A stretch of DNA of 64,000 bases from Oscillospiraceae bacterium (GCA_014799395.1 JAAVID010000006.1:126282-190281); one strand, 5' to 3'. Shown: positions 33,594 to 42,651, counted from the stretch's first letter. Program-made: numbers and translations. Notes: a model not told the origin generated them from the sequence alone.

Positions 33594-34538
33594 TTGATAT
33601 TAAGCGTAAGCAGGCGAACCGATATTCCCGCGTTTTATTCGGAATGGTTCTTTCGGCGGATAGAGGAGGGCTTTGTATGCGTGAGAAATCCGATGAACGC
33701 GCGGCAGGTGAGCAGGATAAGCCTTTCGCGCGACGTGGTGGACTGCATAGTGTTCTGGACAAAAAACGCCGAGCCGATACTGGACAAGCTCGCCAAGCTG
33801 AGCGGCTACGATTATTATTTTCAGTTCACCATAAACGATTACGATAAAGAGACCGAGCCGCGTATCCCGGAGCTTTCGCGGAGGCTCGATACCTTTGTTC
33901 GGCTCTCGGAGAAGCTCGGCAGGGAACGTGTCATCTGGAGATACGACCCGATAATTTTCTACGGCAAATACACTCCCGAATATCATCTTAAGAGCTTTGA
34001 AAAAATTGCGTCTGCGCTCGGCGGATATACCGAAAAATGCGTGTTCAGCTTTGTAGACGTTTACCCCTCAAAAAACGTCGGAAAGCTGAACGCGCTCGGC
34101 TTCCGTCAGCCGTCTCCGGAGGAGCTTGACGGATTTGCGGGAGCGCTTTCCGAGATCGCGAAAAGCCGCGGATTTGCTCTCGCGACCTGCGCGGAAGCCA
34201 TTGACCTCGCCAAGCACGGGATAGAGCATAACAGCTGTATCGACAAGGCGCTGATAGAACGCATAACGGGCGCGGCGCTCGGCGTTGGCGGCGACGATCA
34301 ACGCGAGCATTGCCGCTGCGTCAAGTGCGACGACATAGGCTCTTACGATACCTGTCCTCACGGCTGTATCTACTGCTACGCGAACTTCCGCCCGAGTATC
34401 GTCGCGGACAAGATCGGTGCATACGACGTCAATTCCCCGCTCCTCTGCGACAGCATAAAAGAGACCGATAAGGTCACCGACAGACCCGTAAGATCCTATA
34501 AGCGCGGCACTGCTCAACTTACTTTAGACGACATATAA
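33594..34538 (+). CDS. DUF1848 family protein
   Basis: This 314-residue protein begins ILSVSRRTDIPAFYSEWF and has VFWTKNAEPIL, YYFQFTINDY and RYDPIIF, a pattern of DUF1848. A C-terminal cysteine cluster (CRCVKC, then CPHGCIYCYA) could bind an iron-sulfur cluster, as in radical SAM-like proteins. Activity is not known to me. I chose the TTG at 33594 because GAGGGTG lies just upstream and because the promoter makes the ATG at 33561 leaderless. It is a single-gene unit. Confidence 0.78.
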   Translation: MILSVSRRTDIPAFYSEWFFRRIEEGFVCVRNPMNARQVSRISLSRDVVDCIVFWTKNAEPILDKLAKLSGYDYYFQFTINDYDKETEPRIPELSRRLDTFVRLSEKLGRERVIWRYDPIIFYGKYTPEYHLKSFEKIASALGGYTEKCVFSFVDVYPSKNVGKLNALGFRQPSPEELDGFAGALSEIAKSRGFALATCAEAIDLAKHGIEHNSCIDKALIERITGAALGVGGDDQREHCRCVKCDDIGSYDTCPHGCIYCYANFRPSIVADKIGAYDVNSPLLCDSIKETDKVTDRPVRSYKRGTAQLTLDDI

Positions 34539-34547
34539 AAACGGCTC

Positions 34548-34582
34548 GGAGCGTTAATGAAAACGCGCTCCGAGCCGTCTGT
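34548..34582. terminator. Bidirectional terminator, DUF1848 and SpoIID-like genes
   Basis: A stem of about 13 bp (ACGGCTCGGAGCG with CGCTCCGAGCCGT) lies between the two convergent genes. The A/T-rich flanks allow use on either strand, although the T-runs are short. Confidence 0.65.
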
Positions 34583-34603
34583 ATCGTTAAAAAAACCGTT
34601 GTT

Positions 34604-35974
34604 TTACCCCGTCCTCTCCGTGCCGAATCTGATGTAATTATACTCCTTAGCCATTGCGTCCCAGGTGGGAGAGCCGACTATTCCCGACGGTTCAAGCCCG
34701 TACAGCCGCTGGAACGTCGTAACGGCGCGCTCCGTTTCGGGACCGAAATACCCCGTAGCCTCGATAACGGGAATATCCGCGATATTCTGCCCGATAACGC
34801 GCAGATACGTCTGAAATTCCTTTACGTCGTCGTTGCGCATTCCGGGAGTGAGATTGTAGCCGGGATACAGCGCCGCGGTCGCGCCCTCGTAGCCCTCGGG
34901 GAGATTGTTTAAAATATCCGTGTAGATTTGATTTATGAGCTGCCAGGTGCGGAAATCGACTATGCCGTCGGGATTTAACCCGTAAAAACGCTCGAACGTC
35001 TTGACCTGATCCTCCATAGCCTCGTTGAAAACGCCGCCCGAATTCACGGTCGGTATCTCGGGATTGAAATAGGCGATAACGTTAAGATAATACGCCAGCG
35101 AGCGCACGCGCTGACCGTAGTCTCCGCGGCGGAGATTTTCGCCCCAGAGCTTTTCTATCTCCTCCGCCGTCAAGCCCTCGCTCGTAAGCTCCGAAAGGTG
35201 CTTTACCGCCGTGAAAATATACTTTATCTTATACCACGTCGCTTTGTTGACAACGCCCGTCGCGGGGAGGTTGAAAACGCTCTGGAACGTCCGCACGGCT
35301 TCTGTGGTGCTTTCGCCGTAGATACCGTTCGCGGGGACTATTTTCGGGATCGCGGGGTAGTTTGTGCCTATTCGGTTAAGCTCGACCTGAATGGTCCGCA
35401 CCTCGTTGCCCGAAGCCCCGAAGCCGAACGGCGTGCCGGGATAGCTCGGGATATTCGGCGAGACGGGCGCGTTGTATACAATATCAATGTCGTTGCCGTA
35501 ATAGTACTGCAATATCTCATACGGCGAATATCCGCGGTTCGCGAGCGGCACGGTGCCCCATTGCGACAAGCCCTCGCACGTCACCGTCGTTCCGTTACAG
35601 AACATCGTGAACAATGGCTCGACGCTTCCGCGGCGAACGATGTAATTGTTGAAAACTTCGTCCACGATATTCGCGATATTCGCGAATATATCCCGCCCGT
35701 ATACGAACGCCTGGTCGTACTGGGTGGAGTTGGTTATGTCGAAATCGTAGCCGCGCGAGCGGTACCATTCGGTATACACACGGTTGAGCGCGAACGAGAT
35801 CTGCACATAAATATTAGCGCGGAGAGCCGCCTCGGGCCACGTCGGGAATATCTCGCTGGAGGCTACGTTTTTGATGTAATCGGGGAAAGTTACCGAAACG
35901 TTGGTCGCGTTGGAGTTCGGCGTTCCGAGATGTACGACTATCCGTTCGGGAATATAGGGCAGATTAGCGGGCAT
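34604..35974 (-). CDS. SpoIID-like protein with three peptidoglycan-binding repeats
   Basis: This 456-residue protein has an N-terminal region of about 180 residues (SSEIFPTWPEAALRANI and ALNRVYTEWYRSRGYDFDIT) that resembles the SpoIID/LytB domain. Three PG_binding_1 repeats follow (about 190-260, 290-350 and 385-445), each with an FQ/FE--Y/FGL-x-G-x-V-x--TW pattern. There is no signal peptide. Similar clostridial proteins are sporulation- or cell-wall-associated. It starts 11 bases inside the upstream gene, with GGAGGTGG as ribosome site. Confidence 0.75.
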   Translation of the reverse strand: MPANLPYIPERIVVHLGTPNSNATNVSVTFPDYIKNVASSEIFPTWPEAALRANIYVQISFALNRVYTEWYRSRGYDFDITNSTQYDQAFVYGRDIFANIANIVDEVFNNYIVRRGSVEPLFTMFCNGTTVTCEGLSQWGTVPLANRGYSPYEILQYYYGNDIDIVYNAPVSPNIPSYPGTPFGFGASGNEVRTIQVELNRIGTNYPAIPKIVPANGIYGESTTEAVRTFQSVFNLPATGVVNKATWYKIKYIFTAVKHLSELTSEGLTAEEIEKLWGENLRRGDYGQRVRSLAYYLNVIAYFNPEIPTVNSGGVFNEAMEDQVKTFERFYGLNPDGIVDFRTWQLINQIYTDILNNLPEGYEGATAALYPGYNLTPGMRNDDVKEFQTYLRVIGQNIADIPVIEATGYFGPETERAVTTFQRLYGLEPSGIVGSPTWDAMAKEYNYIRFGTERTG

Positions 35975-37067
35975 TTTCCACCTCCGTTATCTCCTCGGTC
36001 GTTTCGGATACGGCGGGGACCATAGCCACGCGCTGAATTGACTGCACGCCGTCAAATACGGGAATATCGCGGAGTATCACGTCGGCATAGTCCTTTTTCG
36101 TTACGGTCGCGTCATACAGCGCAAACGGCTGCACGCTGTTCTCATACGACTGCGAAAGCTCCTTTGACGGCGCGGGAAGCGTTTCGGCGCGCGTCTGACC
36201 GCTGCTGTCCGTGATAAGCGAGCACAATTCGCGCATTTCTCCGCCGATCTTCTTTGAGATAACGCACCGCGCCCCCATAATAGGCAGAGCCTCCTGCGCG
36301 GTGTATACGCGAAACAGCATAGTGCCCCTGCCGATATTGCGCTTTACAAAGTCGTCGTAATCGTCGTAGACGGGCTCGGGGTATTTTGTCGGCTCCGCGC
36401 CGCTGCCTTGTCTCATTATGCTGTCGGACGGATTTTCGGGATTTTGCGGGAAGCTCTCGTCCTCAAAGCTGCGCCCCGTGAGCTGTTCGCCCTCCTTTGT
36501 ACCGCTTATCGGCTGGTCGGCAAGCGTCTCGGCTTTTTCCTCGGAAACGCTCTGCACGTCCGCGAGATCGGGTCTCGGAGCGGTCGCCGAGTTGTCGGTA
36601 ATGCCCGAGACGTTTTCCTCGGGGTAATTATCCGTACCGTCGCTCTGCTCCGTTATATCCTCGCGAACCTGCTCCGTCGAGGGTATCTCGGCGTACTTCG
36701 GGGGCGTGAATCTCACGTCCGAGGTATCCACAATGTCGTCATCCGCCGGAGCTTCGGGGGCTTTTTCGGGGGCTTCGGGCGCTTCGGGTTCGGCGCACCC
36801 CTCCTCTTCGTCCTCAACTATATCCTCGGGATGAGCGCTCTCGTCCTTGTCGATTATTTCCGCGAGAAAACGGTCGTACACCGCGGGGAATTCGCCGCTT
36901 TCCTCGCTGACGTAGCCTATCACCTGCGGCTTTCTCTCCGCCGTTTCCTTCGGCTCGTCGTCAACGACGGGAACCGACGTTCCGCCCGGCGCGGGATTTG
37001 CGGAGCGGCGGCTGAGCTCCATAAGTTCGCGCTTGTATTTCTCTATCAGCTTTTTGGTATCTTCCAT
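35964..37067 (-). CDS. Acidic low-complexity protein with carboxypeptidase-regulatory-like domain
   Basis: This 367-residue protein has a basic start, then a long Glu/Pro/Asp-rich disordered region (about 40-235, with a repeated PEAPE stretch). A C-terminal beta domain of about 110 residues follows (GTMLFRVYTAQEALPIMGARC through DIPVFDGVQSIQRVAMVP). That domain has the pattern of the small repetitive domain fused to the PG-binding proteins in other clostridia, where it precedes the SpoIID-like part. Here the two halves are separate genes that overlap by 11 bases, so they probably work together. Confidence 0.6.
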   Translation of the reverse strand: MEDTKKLIEKYKRELMELSRRSANPAPGGTSVPVVDDEPKETAERKPQVIGYVSEESGEFPAVYDRFLAEIIDKDESAHPEDIVEDEEEGCAEPEAPEAPEKAPEAPADDDIVDTSDVRFTPPKYAEIPSTEQVREDITEQSDGTDNYPEENVSGITDNSATAPRPDLADVQSVSEEKAETLADQPISGTKEGEQLTGRSFEDESFPQNPENPSDSIMRQGSGAEPTKYPEPVYDDYDDFVKRNIGRGTMLFRVYTAQEALPIMGARCVISKKIGGEMRELCSLITDSSGQTRAETLPAPSKELSQSYENSVQPFALYDATVTKKDYADVILRDIPVFDGVQSIQRVAMVPAVSETTEEITEVENAR

Positions 37068-37162
37068 AATATGACCTCCGTAAAAAATTTCTTGTAAAGT
37101 ATATGCGCGGAGGTCGCGAAAAATGTGCGGAGGTCAACATAAAGATGCGACAGAAAAAGCGG

Positions 37163-38533
37163 CTAAATTTCCAGAAACGCCGCCGCCTTAAAGGTGCTTT
37201 CGGTGAATTCAAACTGCGCTCTGCCGTTGCTGCGGCGGCATATCTCGCTGATTATCTCCGTGCCGCAGCCGTGCAGACGGGCGTTTTCCTTGGTGGTTAT
37301 GAAACGGTCGCCGTTGGTTATGGGCTTGTCCGTTATCGGATTTTCGCAGACTATAGCTAGGTACATTTTGTACTTGAAAACGCGGAGGGTTATCACGGGG
37401 TCGGGGCATTGCTCCGCCGCTTCGACGGCGTTGTCGATAATGTTCGAGAGTACGGACGACAGGTCTATCGGCGGTATCTTCGTTTCGGGGAGCGGCTCGG
37501 CGTGCAGGTCGAGCGTTATCCCGCGCTCCCCGCAGAGCGCCGCCTTTGCGGAAAGCGTAGTGTCGATAGCGGCAATGCCCGTCATTTTTTCGCCGCCGAG
37601 AGCGCTCGTCAGCCGTTCGCCCAGCTCGTTCAGCAGGCGCTTTGCCTCGGCGCTCTCGCCGCTGTCGATAAGCGCGGAGATAGTCACGATATTGTTTTTC
37701 ACGTCGTGACGGAGTTTTTGCAGCTGCCGAACGGAATTTCCGCGCTCGTATTCGGAGACCTCTCCGTCCGGAACGGGCTTGACTTCGCCGACAAGACCGC
37801 ACAGCTTCGGGAAGAACCTCAGCATTACGATAACGAGCACCAACACCGCGGCAAGCGCACCGGAGATCGCCGCGTAATCATAGGCTCTATCCTCGAAAAA
37901 CAGCAGCGAAACGAGCAGAGAAACCGCGCACAGTATCAGCGAAACGTAATTCAGCGCGCTCCATTCCTTTTTGCCGCCCGTTATGATGATACGCGTGAGC
38001 TGTCTGCACATAACTATCAGGATAACAAGCTCGAATATTTTCAGTCCCGTGCAGAAAAACAAGCGGAAAATGCCGCCGTTGTCAGCGCCGTAAAATCCGC
38101 CGACGTACTCGAAATAACGGTAGCAGTCCGCCACTGCCAAGCATATACAGCCCGCCAGCAGGTCGGAGACCGTAAACATAAACTGCGCGAGCAGCACATA
38201 AGCGGTCTTTCGGTACAGCTTATCCGAATACAGGAAGTGCAGAGAAATCGCCTCCCACAGCATTGCTATGACGTTCGCGGCGGCATAAGCAAGCGCCGAA
38301 AATTCCATAACGCAGAGCAGAGCCGCGGTTCCCGCCGCCTGAACAACGGCGCAGACGTTCACGAGGATAAATTTGTACGTTTTTCCGCGCTTTCGGAACA
38401 GCCTGCCCGCGAAAAAATACAGCAGCACCGCCTGCGCAAGATACACGGCGAAAAATTCCAAAAACAGCATAGGCTTGTACTGAAGCTCGTGAGTGTACAA
38501 TGCCTGAGCATAGAACAGATCATATTCCTTCAT
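37163..38533 (-). CDS. GHKL sensor histidine kinase (AgrC/CitA-like)
   Basis: This 456-residue protein has about seven hydrophobic spans in its first 245 residues. A phospho-acceptor region RHDVKNN follows (His276). The C-terminal GHKL ATP-binding domain has LSNIIDNAVEAAEQ (N box) and GCGTEIISEIC (a G box). Such kinases sense peptides or membrane signals and phosphorylate LytTR response regulators, as is the case for the next gene. Its start overlaps the regulator stop by four bases, so the two are cotranscribed. Confidence 0.9.
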   Translation of the reverse strand: MKEYDLFYAQALYTHELQYKPMLFLEFFAVYLAQAVLLYFFAGRLFRKRGKTYKFILVNVCAVVQAAGTAALLCVMEFSALAYAAANVIAMLWEAISLHFLYSDKLYRKTAYVLLAQFMFTVSDLLAGCICLAVADCYRYFEYVGGFYGADNGGIFRLFFCTGLKIFELVILIVMCRQLTRIIITGGKKEWSALNYVSLILCAVSLLVSLLFFEDRAYDYAAISGALAAVLVLVIVMLRFFPKLCGLVGEVKPVPDGEVSEYERGNSVRQLQKLRHDVKNNIVTISALIDSGESAEAKRLLNELGERLTSALGGEKMTGIAAIDTTLSAKAALCGERGITLDLHAEPLPETKIPPIDLSSVLSNIIDNAVEAAEQCPDPVITLRVFKYKMYLAIVCENPITDKPITNGDRFITTKENARLHGCGTEIISEICRRSNGRAQFEFTESTFKAAAFLEI

Positions 38534-39267
38534 AACAGATCGCTCTCCATTGTAATGTTATTCAGAAGCAGCTCCTGAAGCTCCTTGTAGCGCCCTCGGC
38601 TGAGCGGCAGGACTTCGCCGTTGTCGAGCGTTACGCCGTTCTTTTCGACAAGCGAAATTTTGTTCGGATTTACGATATATCCGCGGCAGACCTCGTAAAA
38701 GCCCTTGGTGAGAAATAGCTCCTCGACGTCGGCGAAACGGCTTTCCGTCAGCAGATATTCACGATTGCCCGTGTGAAGATATATTTTGCGCTTGACACAG
38801 CAGAAGTAAAACAGGTCGCCGAACGGTATTCTTATCAGTTTTTTCTCGCCGTTCGCGATTATCTCGCAGGAATACGCCTCGGGGGAGAATTCGCGGTATT
38901 CGCGTATCACCCGCACAAGCTCGCCGACTATATTTTCGGGAGCGCTGTCCTTGGTGATAAACGCGTTTATGCGGTAGGGAATGGTGTTGTAGACCTCGTC
39001 GCGGTAGGATGTGGCGAACACCAGAAAAAACGTCGAGCTGATAAGCCTGAGTTTCGCTGCAAGCTCTTTTCCGTTGAGCCGCGGCATATCGATGTCGAGT
39101 ATCACGAGGTCGAAGCCGTCCTCGGAAAAGCGCTCGAGGAGCTGTCCGCCGTCCGTGAAAAAGCTGACGTGCGCGTCTGCCGCCGATTGCTTTACGGCGC
39201 TTTCGATAAGCGGTCGGAATACGTTTTTCAGAAAATCGGGATCGTCGTCGCAAACGGCTATTTTCAC
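38530..39267 (-). CDS. LytTR response regulator
   Basis: This 245-residue protein has a receiver domain with acidic residues VCDDD (5-9) and phospho-acceptor Asp58 in VILDIDMPR. A LytTR DNA-binding domain follows (about 140-240, with IPFGDLFYFCCVKRKIYLHT and NPNKISLVEKNGVTLDNG). It pairs with the GHKL kinase. LytTR domains bind two 9-bp direct repeats 12-13 bases apart, and exactly such a pair (39394-39423) lies between this gene and the divergent acyltransferase gene. Confidence 0.92.
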   Translation of the reverse strand: MKIAVCDDDPDFLKNVFRPLIESAVKQSAADAHVSFFTDGGQLLERFSEDGFDLVILDIDMPRLNGKELAAKLRLISSTFFLVFATSYRDEVYNTIPYRINAFITKDSAPENIVGELVRVIREYREFSPEAYSCEIIANGEKKLIRIPFGDLFYFCCVKRKIYLHTGNREYLLTESRFADVEELFLTKGFYEVCRGYIVNPNKISLVEKNGVTLDNGEVLPLSRGRYKELQELLLNNITMESDLL

Positions 39268-39292
39268 TCAAAACACCTCCTAAACTCCTCAT

Positions 39293-39325
39293 TTTGTTCT
39301 CCGCGCCGAAGGCGCGGAGAACAAA
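39293..39325. repeat. Short perfect hairpin repeat (family copy 3)
   Basis: A 15-bp perfect stem (39293-39307 with 39311-39325) closes a GAA loop; the arm is TTTGTTCTCCGCGCC. It resembles the hairpins at 6699-6729 and 11365-11397. It lies in the leader of the LytTR gene. Confidence 0.75.
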
Positions 39326-39393
39326 CAAAAACAGCAGTTTATCATACTTTAATTATACAATAACTCCCCGAGTATGTCAATATTTCGCCCTTG

Positions 39394-39423
39394 CAACTCG
39401 GTATCGATTTTTTACAACTCGGT
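39394..39423 (+). promoter_or_regulatory. LytTR-type direct repeat operator
   Basis: CAACTCGGT occurs at 39394-39402 and again at 39415-39423, with a 12-base gap, the spacing used by LytTR regulators (AgrA, ComE type). On the other strand the repeat reads ACCGAGTTG. It ends 9 bases before the -35 box of the acyltransferase promoter, an activator-type position. Confidence 0.75.
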
Positions 39424-39432
39424 CGTTTTTTA

Positions 39433-39461
39433 TTGAAAAAATTATCCGTCAAAGTTATAAT
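39433..39461 (+). promoter_or_regulatory. Promoter of the membrane acyltransferase gene
   Basis: TTGAAA (39433-39438) and TATAAT (39456-39461) are separated by 17 bases. The ATG at 39502 lies about 34 bases after the expected start site. The LytTR repeats sit directly upstream. Confidence 0.75.
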
Positions 39462-39501
39462 CCAACTAAAGCACACTTTGCTTTGGAAAGGATCGATAAC
39501 C

Positions 39502-40500
39502 ATGACGGATAAGAATAACCTCGGCGCGTTTGACCGATTTCGGCTTGCTGCGGCGGTACTGGTAATAGCGATACATACCTCGCCGCTCTGGAGCGTAAAC
39601 GAGACTTGCAATTTTCTGCTGACGGGAGTTTTCGCGCGTATCGCCGTGCCGTTTTTCTTCGCGATTACGGGATATTTCGCGGACTTCAAAAGCGCCGCGC
39701 GTATCGGAAAGCTCGTCGTGAAAACGCTTTCGATGTACGCGGCGGCTATCGTGATATATCTCCCGTTCGGAACGTACTCGTCAACGCTGAAAATGCTGCT
39801 GTTCGACGGCGCGTTTTTTCATCTCTGGTATTTCCCCGCCTGCGTTGCGGGGGCGCTTATCGTGTTCGCGCTGAAAAAGCTCCCGAAAATTCCCGCGTTC
39901 GCGGCGGCGGGAGCGCTGTATATCGTGGGCGTATTCGGCGACAGCTATTACGGGCTTACCGAGGGTCTGACGCACGTTCGCGCGGTGTATGAGTTTTTAT
40001 CGGGAATTTTTTCCTATACGCGCAACGGACTGTTTTTCGCGCCGCTGTTTATGCTTATCGGGGACGCCCTATCGGAACGTCGGCTCGGGGAGAACCGTTT
40101 CGGCGCGGGAACGGGGCTTGCGCTGTCGCTTACGCTGCTGACCGTCGAGAGGGTATTGCTCAAAGACGTCGCGGTCTCGCCGCACGATAATATGACGTTT
40201 TCGCTGATACCCGTGACGGTGTGCCTGTTTGAGTTTTTGGCGTCGTTCAAGATGAAGCCGCGCCCGGGTTATCGGAAAGCGGCGATGTGGGTGTATATTC
40301 TGCACCCGATAGCGGGGTATTGGGTGAGAGAGCTGGCGGTGCGGTTCGGCGCAGAGGATTTTTCGGCGCGGTATAGTTTGGCGTATTTTGCGATCGTGAC
40401 GGTGTTGTCATTCGCAGCAGCGTTCGTGATAGAGACGGTTAAGACTGCGGTTGTCGGATTGGATAAGTTGAGATGTGGGGCGACGCAGAGAATAAATTAG
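39502..40500 (+). CDS. Acyltransferase 3 family membrane protein, VanT-membrane-domain-like
   Basis: This 332-residue protein has about ten hydrophobic spans. The N-terminus FDRFRLAAAVLVIAIHTSPL, with His in the first span, and ARIAVPFFFAITGYF match acyltransferase_3 proteins and the membrane half of the serine racemase VanT. No alanine-racemase half follows, so it is a stand-alone membrane acyltransferase, possibly for cell-surface polymers. It is preceded by LytTR-type repeats and a promoter, and is divergent from the LytTR/GHKL pair. Confidence 0.8.
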   Translation: MTDKNNLGAFDRFRLAAAVLVIAIHTSPLWSVNETCNFLLTGVFARIAVPFFFAITGYFADFKSAARIGKLVVKTLSMYAAAIVIYLPFGTYSSTLKMLLFDGAFFHLWYFPACVAGALIVFALKKLPKIPAFAAAGALYIVGVFGDSYYGLTEGLTHVRAVYEFLSGIFSYTRNGLFFAPLFMLIGDALSERRLGENRFGAGTGLALSLTLLTVERVLLKDVAVSPHDNMTFSLIPVTVCLFEFLASFKMKPRPGYRKAAMWVYILHPIAGYWVRELAVRFGAEDFSARYSLAYFAIVTVLSFAAAFVIETVKTAVVGLDKLRCGATQRIN

Positions 40501-40522
40501 AAATAAACGTAACGGCTTAAAG

Positions 40523-40570
40523 CAAAACGGGATTCCAAAGGAAAAATCCTCTTTGAGATCCCGTTTTTTA
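40523..40570. terminator. Bidirectional terminator after the acyltransferase
   Basis: AAAACGGGAT, CAAAGGA and their complements (40524-40567, one or two mismatches) form a long stem, flanked by TTTTTT on the right. It can terminate both the acyltransferase gene and the convergent AraC gene. Confidence 0.75.
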
Positions 40571-40590
40571 CTTTGAAATGTTGCTTTAGT

Positions 40591-41346
40591 TTAATCGCTC
40601 TTTTTATGCTGCATTTTGGCGGCATAATTCTTCGGCGAACACCCGAAATTCTTCTTAAAAACCCTCGAAAAATACAACGGCTCCGCAAACCCGCAGACAT
40701 ACGCTATCTGTGAAATATTCTGCTCGTCGCCGTTCGTGGAACAAAGCAGCTTCTCCGCCATCTGCATGCGCAGGCTTACCAGATAGTTGTGCGGAGTCAT
40801 GCCCATTTCGCTCTTGAACAGCTTCCTCAGATAATCATAGCTGAACGGTATAGTTTTTAAATAGGTATCCAGCTCGTAATCGCAGTCGGTAAAGTTCTGC
40901 ATAATGTTGCTCTTTATCGCGCCGATAACGTTCCGCAAGGGCTTGGTGCTCTGAAACGCTATAACATAGTTCACGATAAGATTTCCAAACGCGGCGATTA
41001 TCAAATGATGATTGTTTATCTTGCCGTTGAAGTAATAAAAAGCGTCGTTGAACGCGTTAAGTATGTGGTGGTCGCTGTCGTCGGAGATGACGATAGGCAC
41101 CTTGAACGGCAAAGTAGCGTCGGTTATATTTATGTGTATATTGGTAAACCCCTGCTCGCTGTTGTTGGTGTGGGGGATAGCGGGGGGGATTATCACAATG
41201 TCCCCCTCGGCGTATTTCATCGTGCGGTCGTCAAACACAAATTCCCCGCTCCCGCCCGTGCAGTAAATCAGTTCCCAGTTCTCGTGAGAATGAAGATGCA
41301 TTGAAAAGGTTATCAGATTTTTTCCGACATAAGTTATATTGTTCAT
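40591..41346 (-). CDS. AraC family regulator with cupin sensor
   Basis: This 251-residue protein has an N-terminal cupin-like sugar-sensing domain (HLHSHENWELIYCTGG near 16-31, then IIPPAIPHTN). A C-terminal AraC helix-turn-helix pair follows (about 155-248), with SQIAYVCGFAEPLYFSRVFKKNFG as the second motif. I chose the ATG at 41346; GGTGTGC lies upstream. It follows the pectinesterase gene on the same strand and lies at the edge of the pectin locus, so it is the best candidate pectin regulator. No operator was identified. Confidence 0.88.
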   Translation of the reverse strand: MNNITYVGKNLITFSMHLHSHENWELIYCTGGSGEFVFDDRTMKYAEGDIVIIPPAIPHTNNSEQGFTNIHINITDATLPFKVPIVISDDSDHHILNAFNDAFYYFNGKINNHHLIIAAFGNLIVNYVIAFQSTKPLRNVIGAIKSNIMQNFTDCDYELDTYLKTIPFSYDYLRKLFKSEMGMTPHNYLVSLRMQMAEKLLCSTNGDEQNISQIAYVCGFAEPLYFSRVFKKNFGCSPKNYAAKMQHKKSD

Positions 41347-41512
41347 AATGCACACCTTTCATATGTAACGTGTAACACGATTTACATTTCCCGCAGTAGT
41401 AATATGCCCTAATTGACCTGTTGAGATTTGGACATATTTCACAATTTTATAAAAAACAGTTGAAAAAGGCAAAACAATATGATATAATCCAAATATAGTG
41501 TAAAGGATTACA

Positions 41513-42424
41513 TCAGCGCTCTGTGAAATAGTTCAGCAGGGCGTCCTTTTCGGAGACGGTAAGCTCGCGGCTCCACGGAACTCTTCCGTCACGCGGCACT
41601 CCGTATTCCGCAAAGCGCGCGGTCTTGTCGCGTTCGGTATCGTTCCATTTGTCGAAACCCTCAGCAGCTATATGCAAGCCGTAGTCGCAGTCGATAAAGG
41701 ACGATTTCCCGTAGTCGCGCCACGGTCTCGCAAGGTATATCGAACCGTCCGCAACGCGTTCGTCGCGTGTAAAGCGGCAGCGGTCGAATACAAACCCTAT
41801 CTCCTGCTCGAGCGCGTGCGCGGGAGCGGCGGTGTAGCCGTGACCCCTCACGTCGTACAGCGACTTTATCTCGCAGTTTTCAAACAGCGCGTCGCCGCAG
41901 CCGAAGATAAAGTCCACGGTCCCCGCGATAAAGCAGTTCTTGTAGACCTGCCGCGAGTAACCCTCGGTGCGGAGCTCGCCTTTGAGAAAGCCGTCGTATC
42001 TTATTATGAGGTCGGGCGGCAGAGGTCCGCAGAAGATAGTGTCCTGGGTCGAAATGAAATTGCAGTTCTCGGCGCGGAAATCGTCCGCGTATACCGTAAG
42101 CGCGACCTCCTGCCCCTTTTCCTCGGGCTTGAGCGCGTCGTTCTCGACGGTGAGGTTTTTAAAGGTGACGTGCGGCGCTGTAACGGCGATGGTGTAGGTG
42201 CGGAAGGTGACGTACTCCTTGCCGTCCTCGTGTATCTTGTTGGCGTAGTCGTCATAGACGATGACCGTTTTGTCCGTACCCGCTCCGACGAGCTCTATGT
42301 ACGGAACGGATATTTCCGGTTTCTGCCTGTAAACGCCCTCGGAGAGAATGACCCGGGTGTGCGGCTCGGAATTATTGATGACCTCGTTGAGATCGTCTTT
42401 TGGAGAGACTGTTATTTCTTTCAC
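41513..42424 (-). CDS. Cytoplasmic pectinesterase (CE8)
   Basis: This 303-residue protein has the CE8 motifs STQDT (Asp128), GTVDFIFG (Asp171) and LARPW, and a right-handed beta-helix pattern. It removes methyl groups from galacturonate residues. There is no signal peptide, so it should act on imported methylated oligogalacturonides. I chose the GTG at 42424, with AAAGGGGAAG upstream; the in-frame ATG six codons earlier (42442) has no ribosome site. It is divergent from the pectin transporter operon across a 400-base regulatory region. Confidence 0.9.
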   Translation of the reverse strand: MKEITVSPKDDLNEVINNSEPHTRVILSEGVYRQKPEISVPYIELVGAGTDKTVIVYDDYANKIHEDGKEYVTFRTYTIAVTAPHVTFKNLTVENDALKPEEKGQEVALTVYADDFRAENCNFISTQDTIFCGPLPPDLIIRYDGFLKGELRTEGYSRQVYKNCFIAGTVDFIFGCGDALFENCEIKSLYDVRGHGYTAAPAHALEQEIGFVFDRCRFTRDERVADGSIYLARPWRDYGKSSFIDCDYGLHIAAEGFDKWNDTERDKTARFAEYGVPRDGRVPWSRELTVSEKDALLNYFTER

Positions 42425-42651
42425 AATTTCTTCCCCTTTCATGACCGAAAAAGTAATGTTTTCTCTTACCTTTGATTATACTATGACAGATGTCCGTTTT
42501 TCAATAAGTAATGTTAAAGTTTGTGAAAATCAAACAATAACGGCGCAAAAATTTGTAAACAATCGTCAAAATTTGTTGAAAAACGAAATAAATAAAATTT
42601 GACCCAAAAAGTCTAATGTCCGAAAAGTGCATAAATTGTCTTGTATTTGTA

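Noticed and set aside
39502-40500. Glycopeptide resistance (vanT)
   Set aside because: Only the membrane half is similar; there is no racemase domain and no vanG/vanXY genes nearby.
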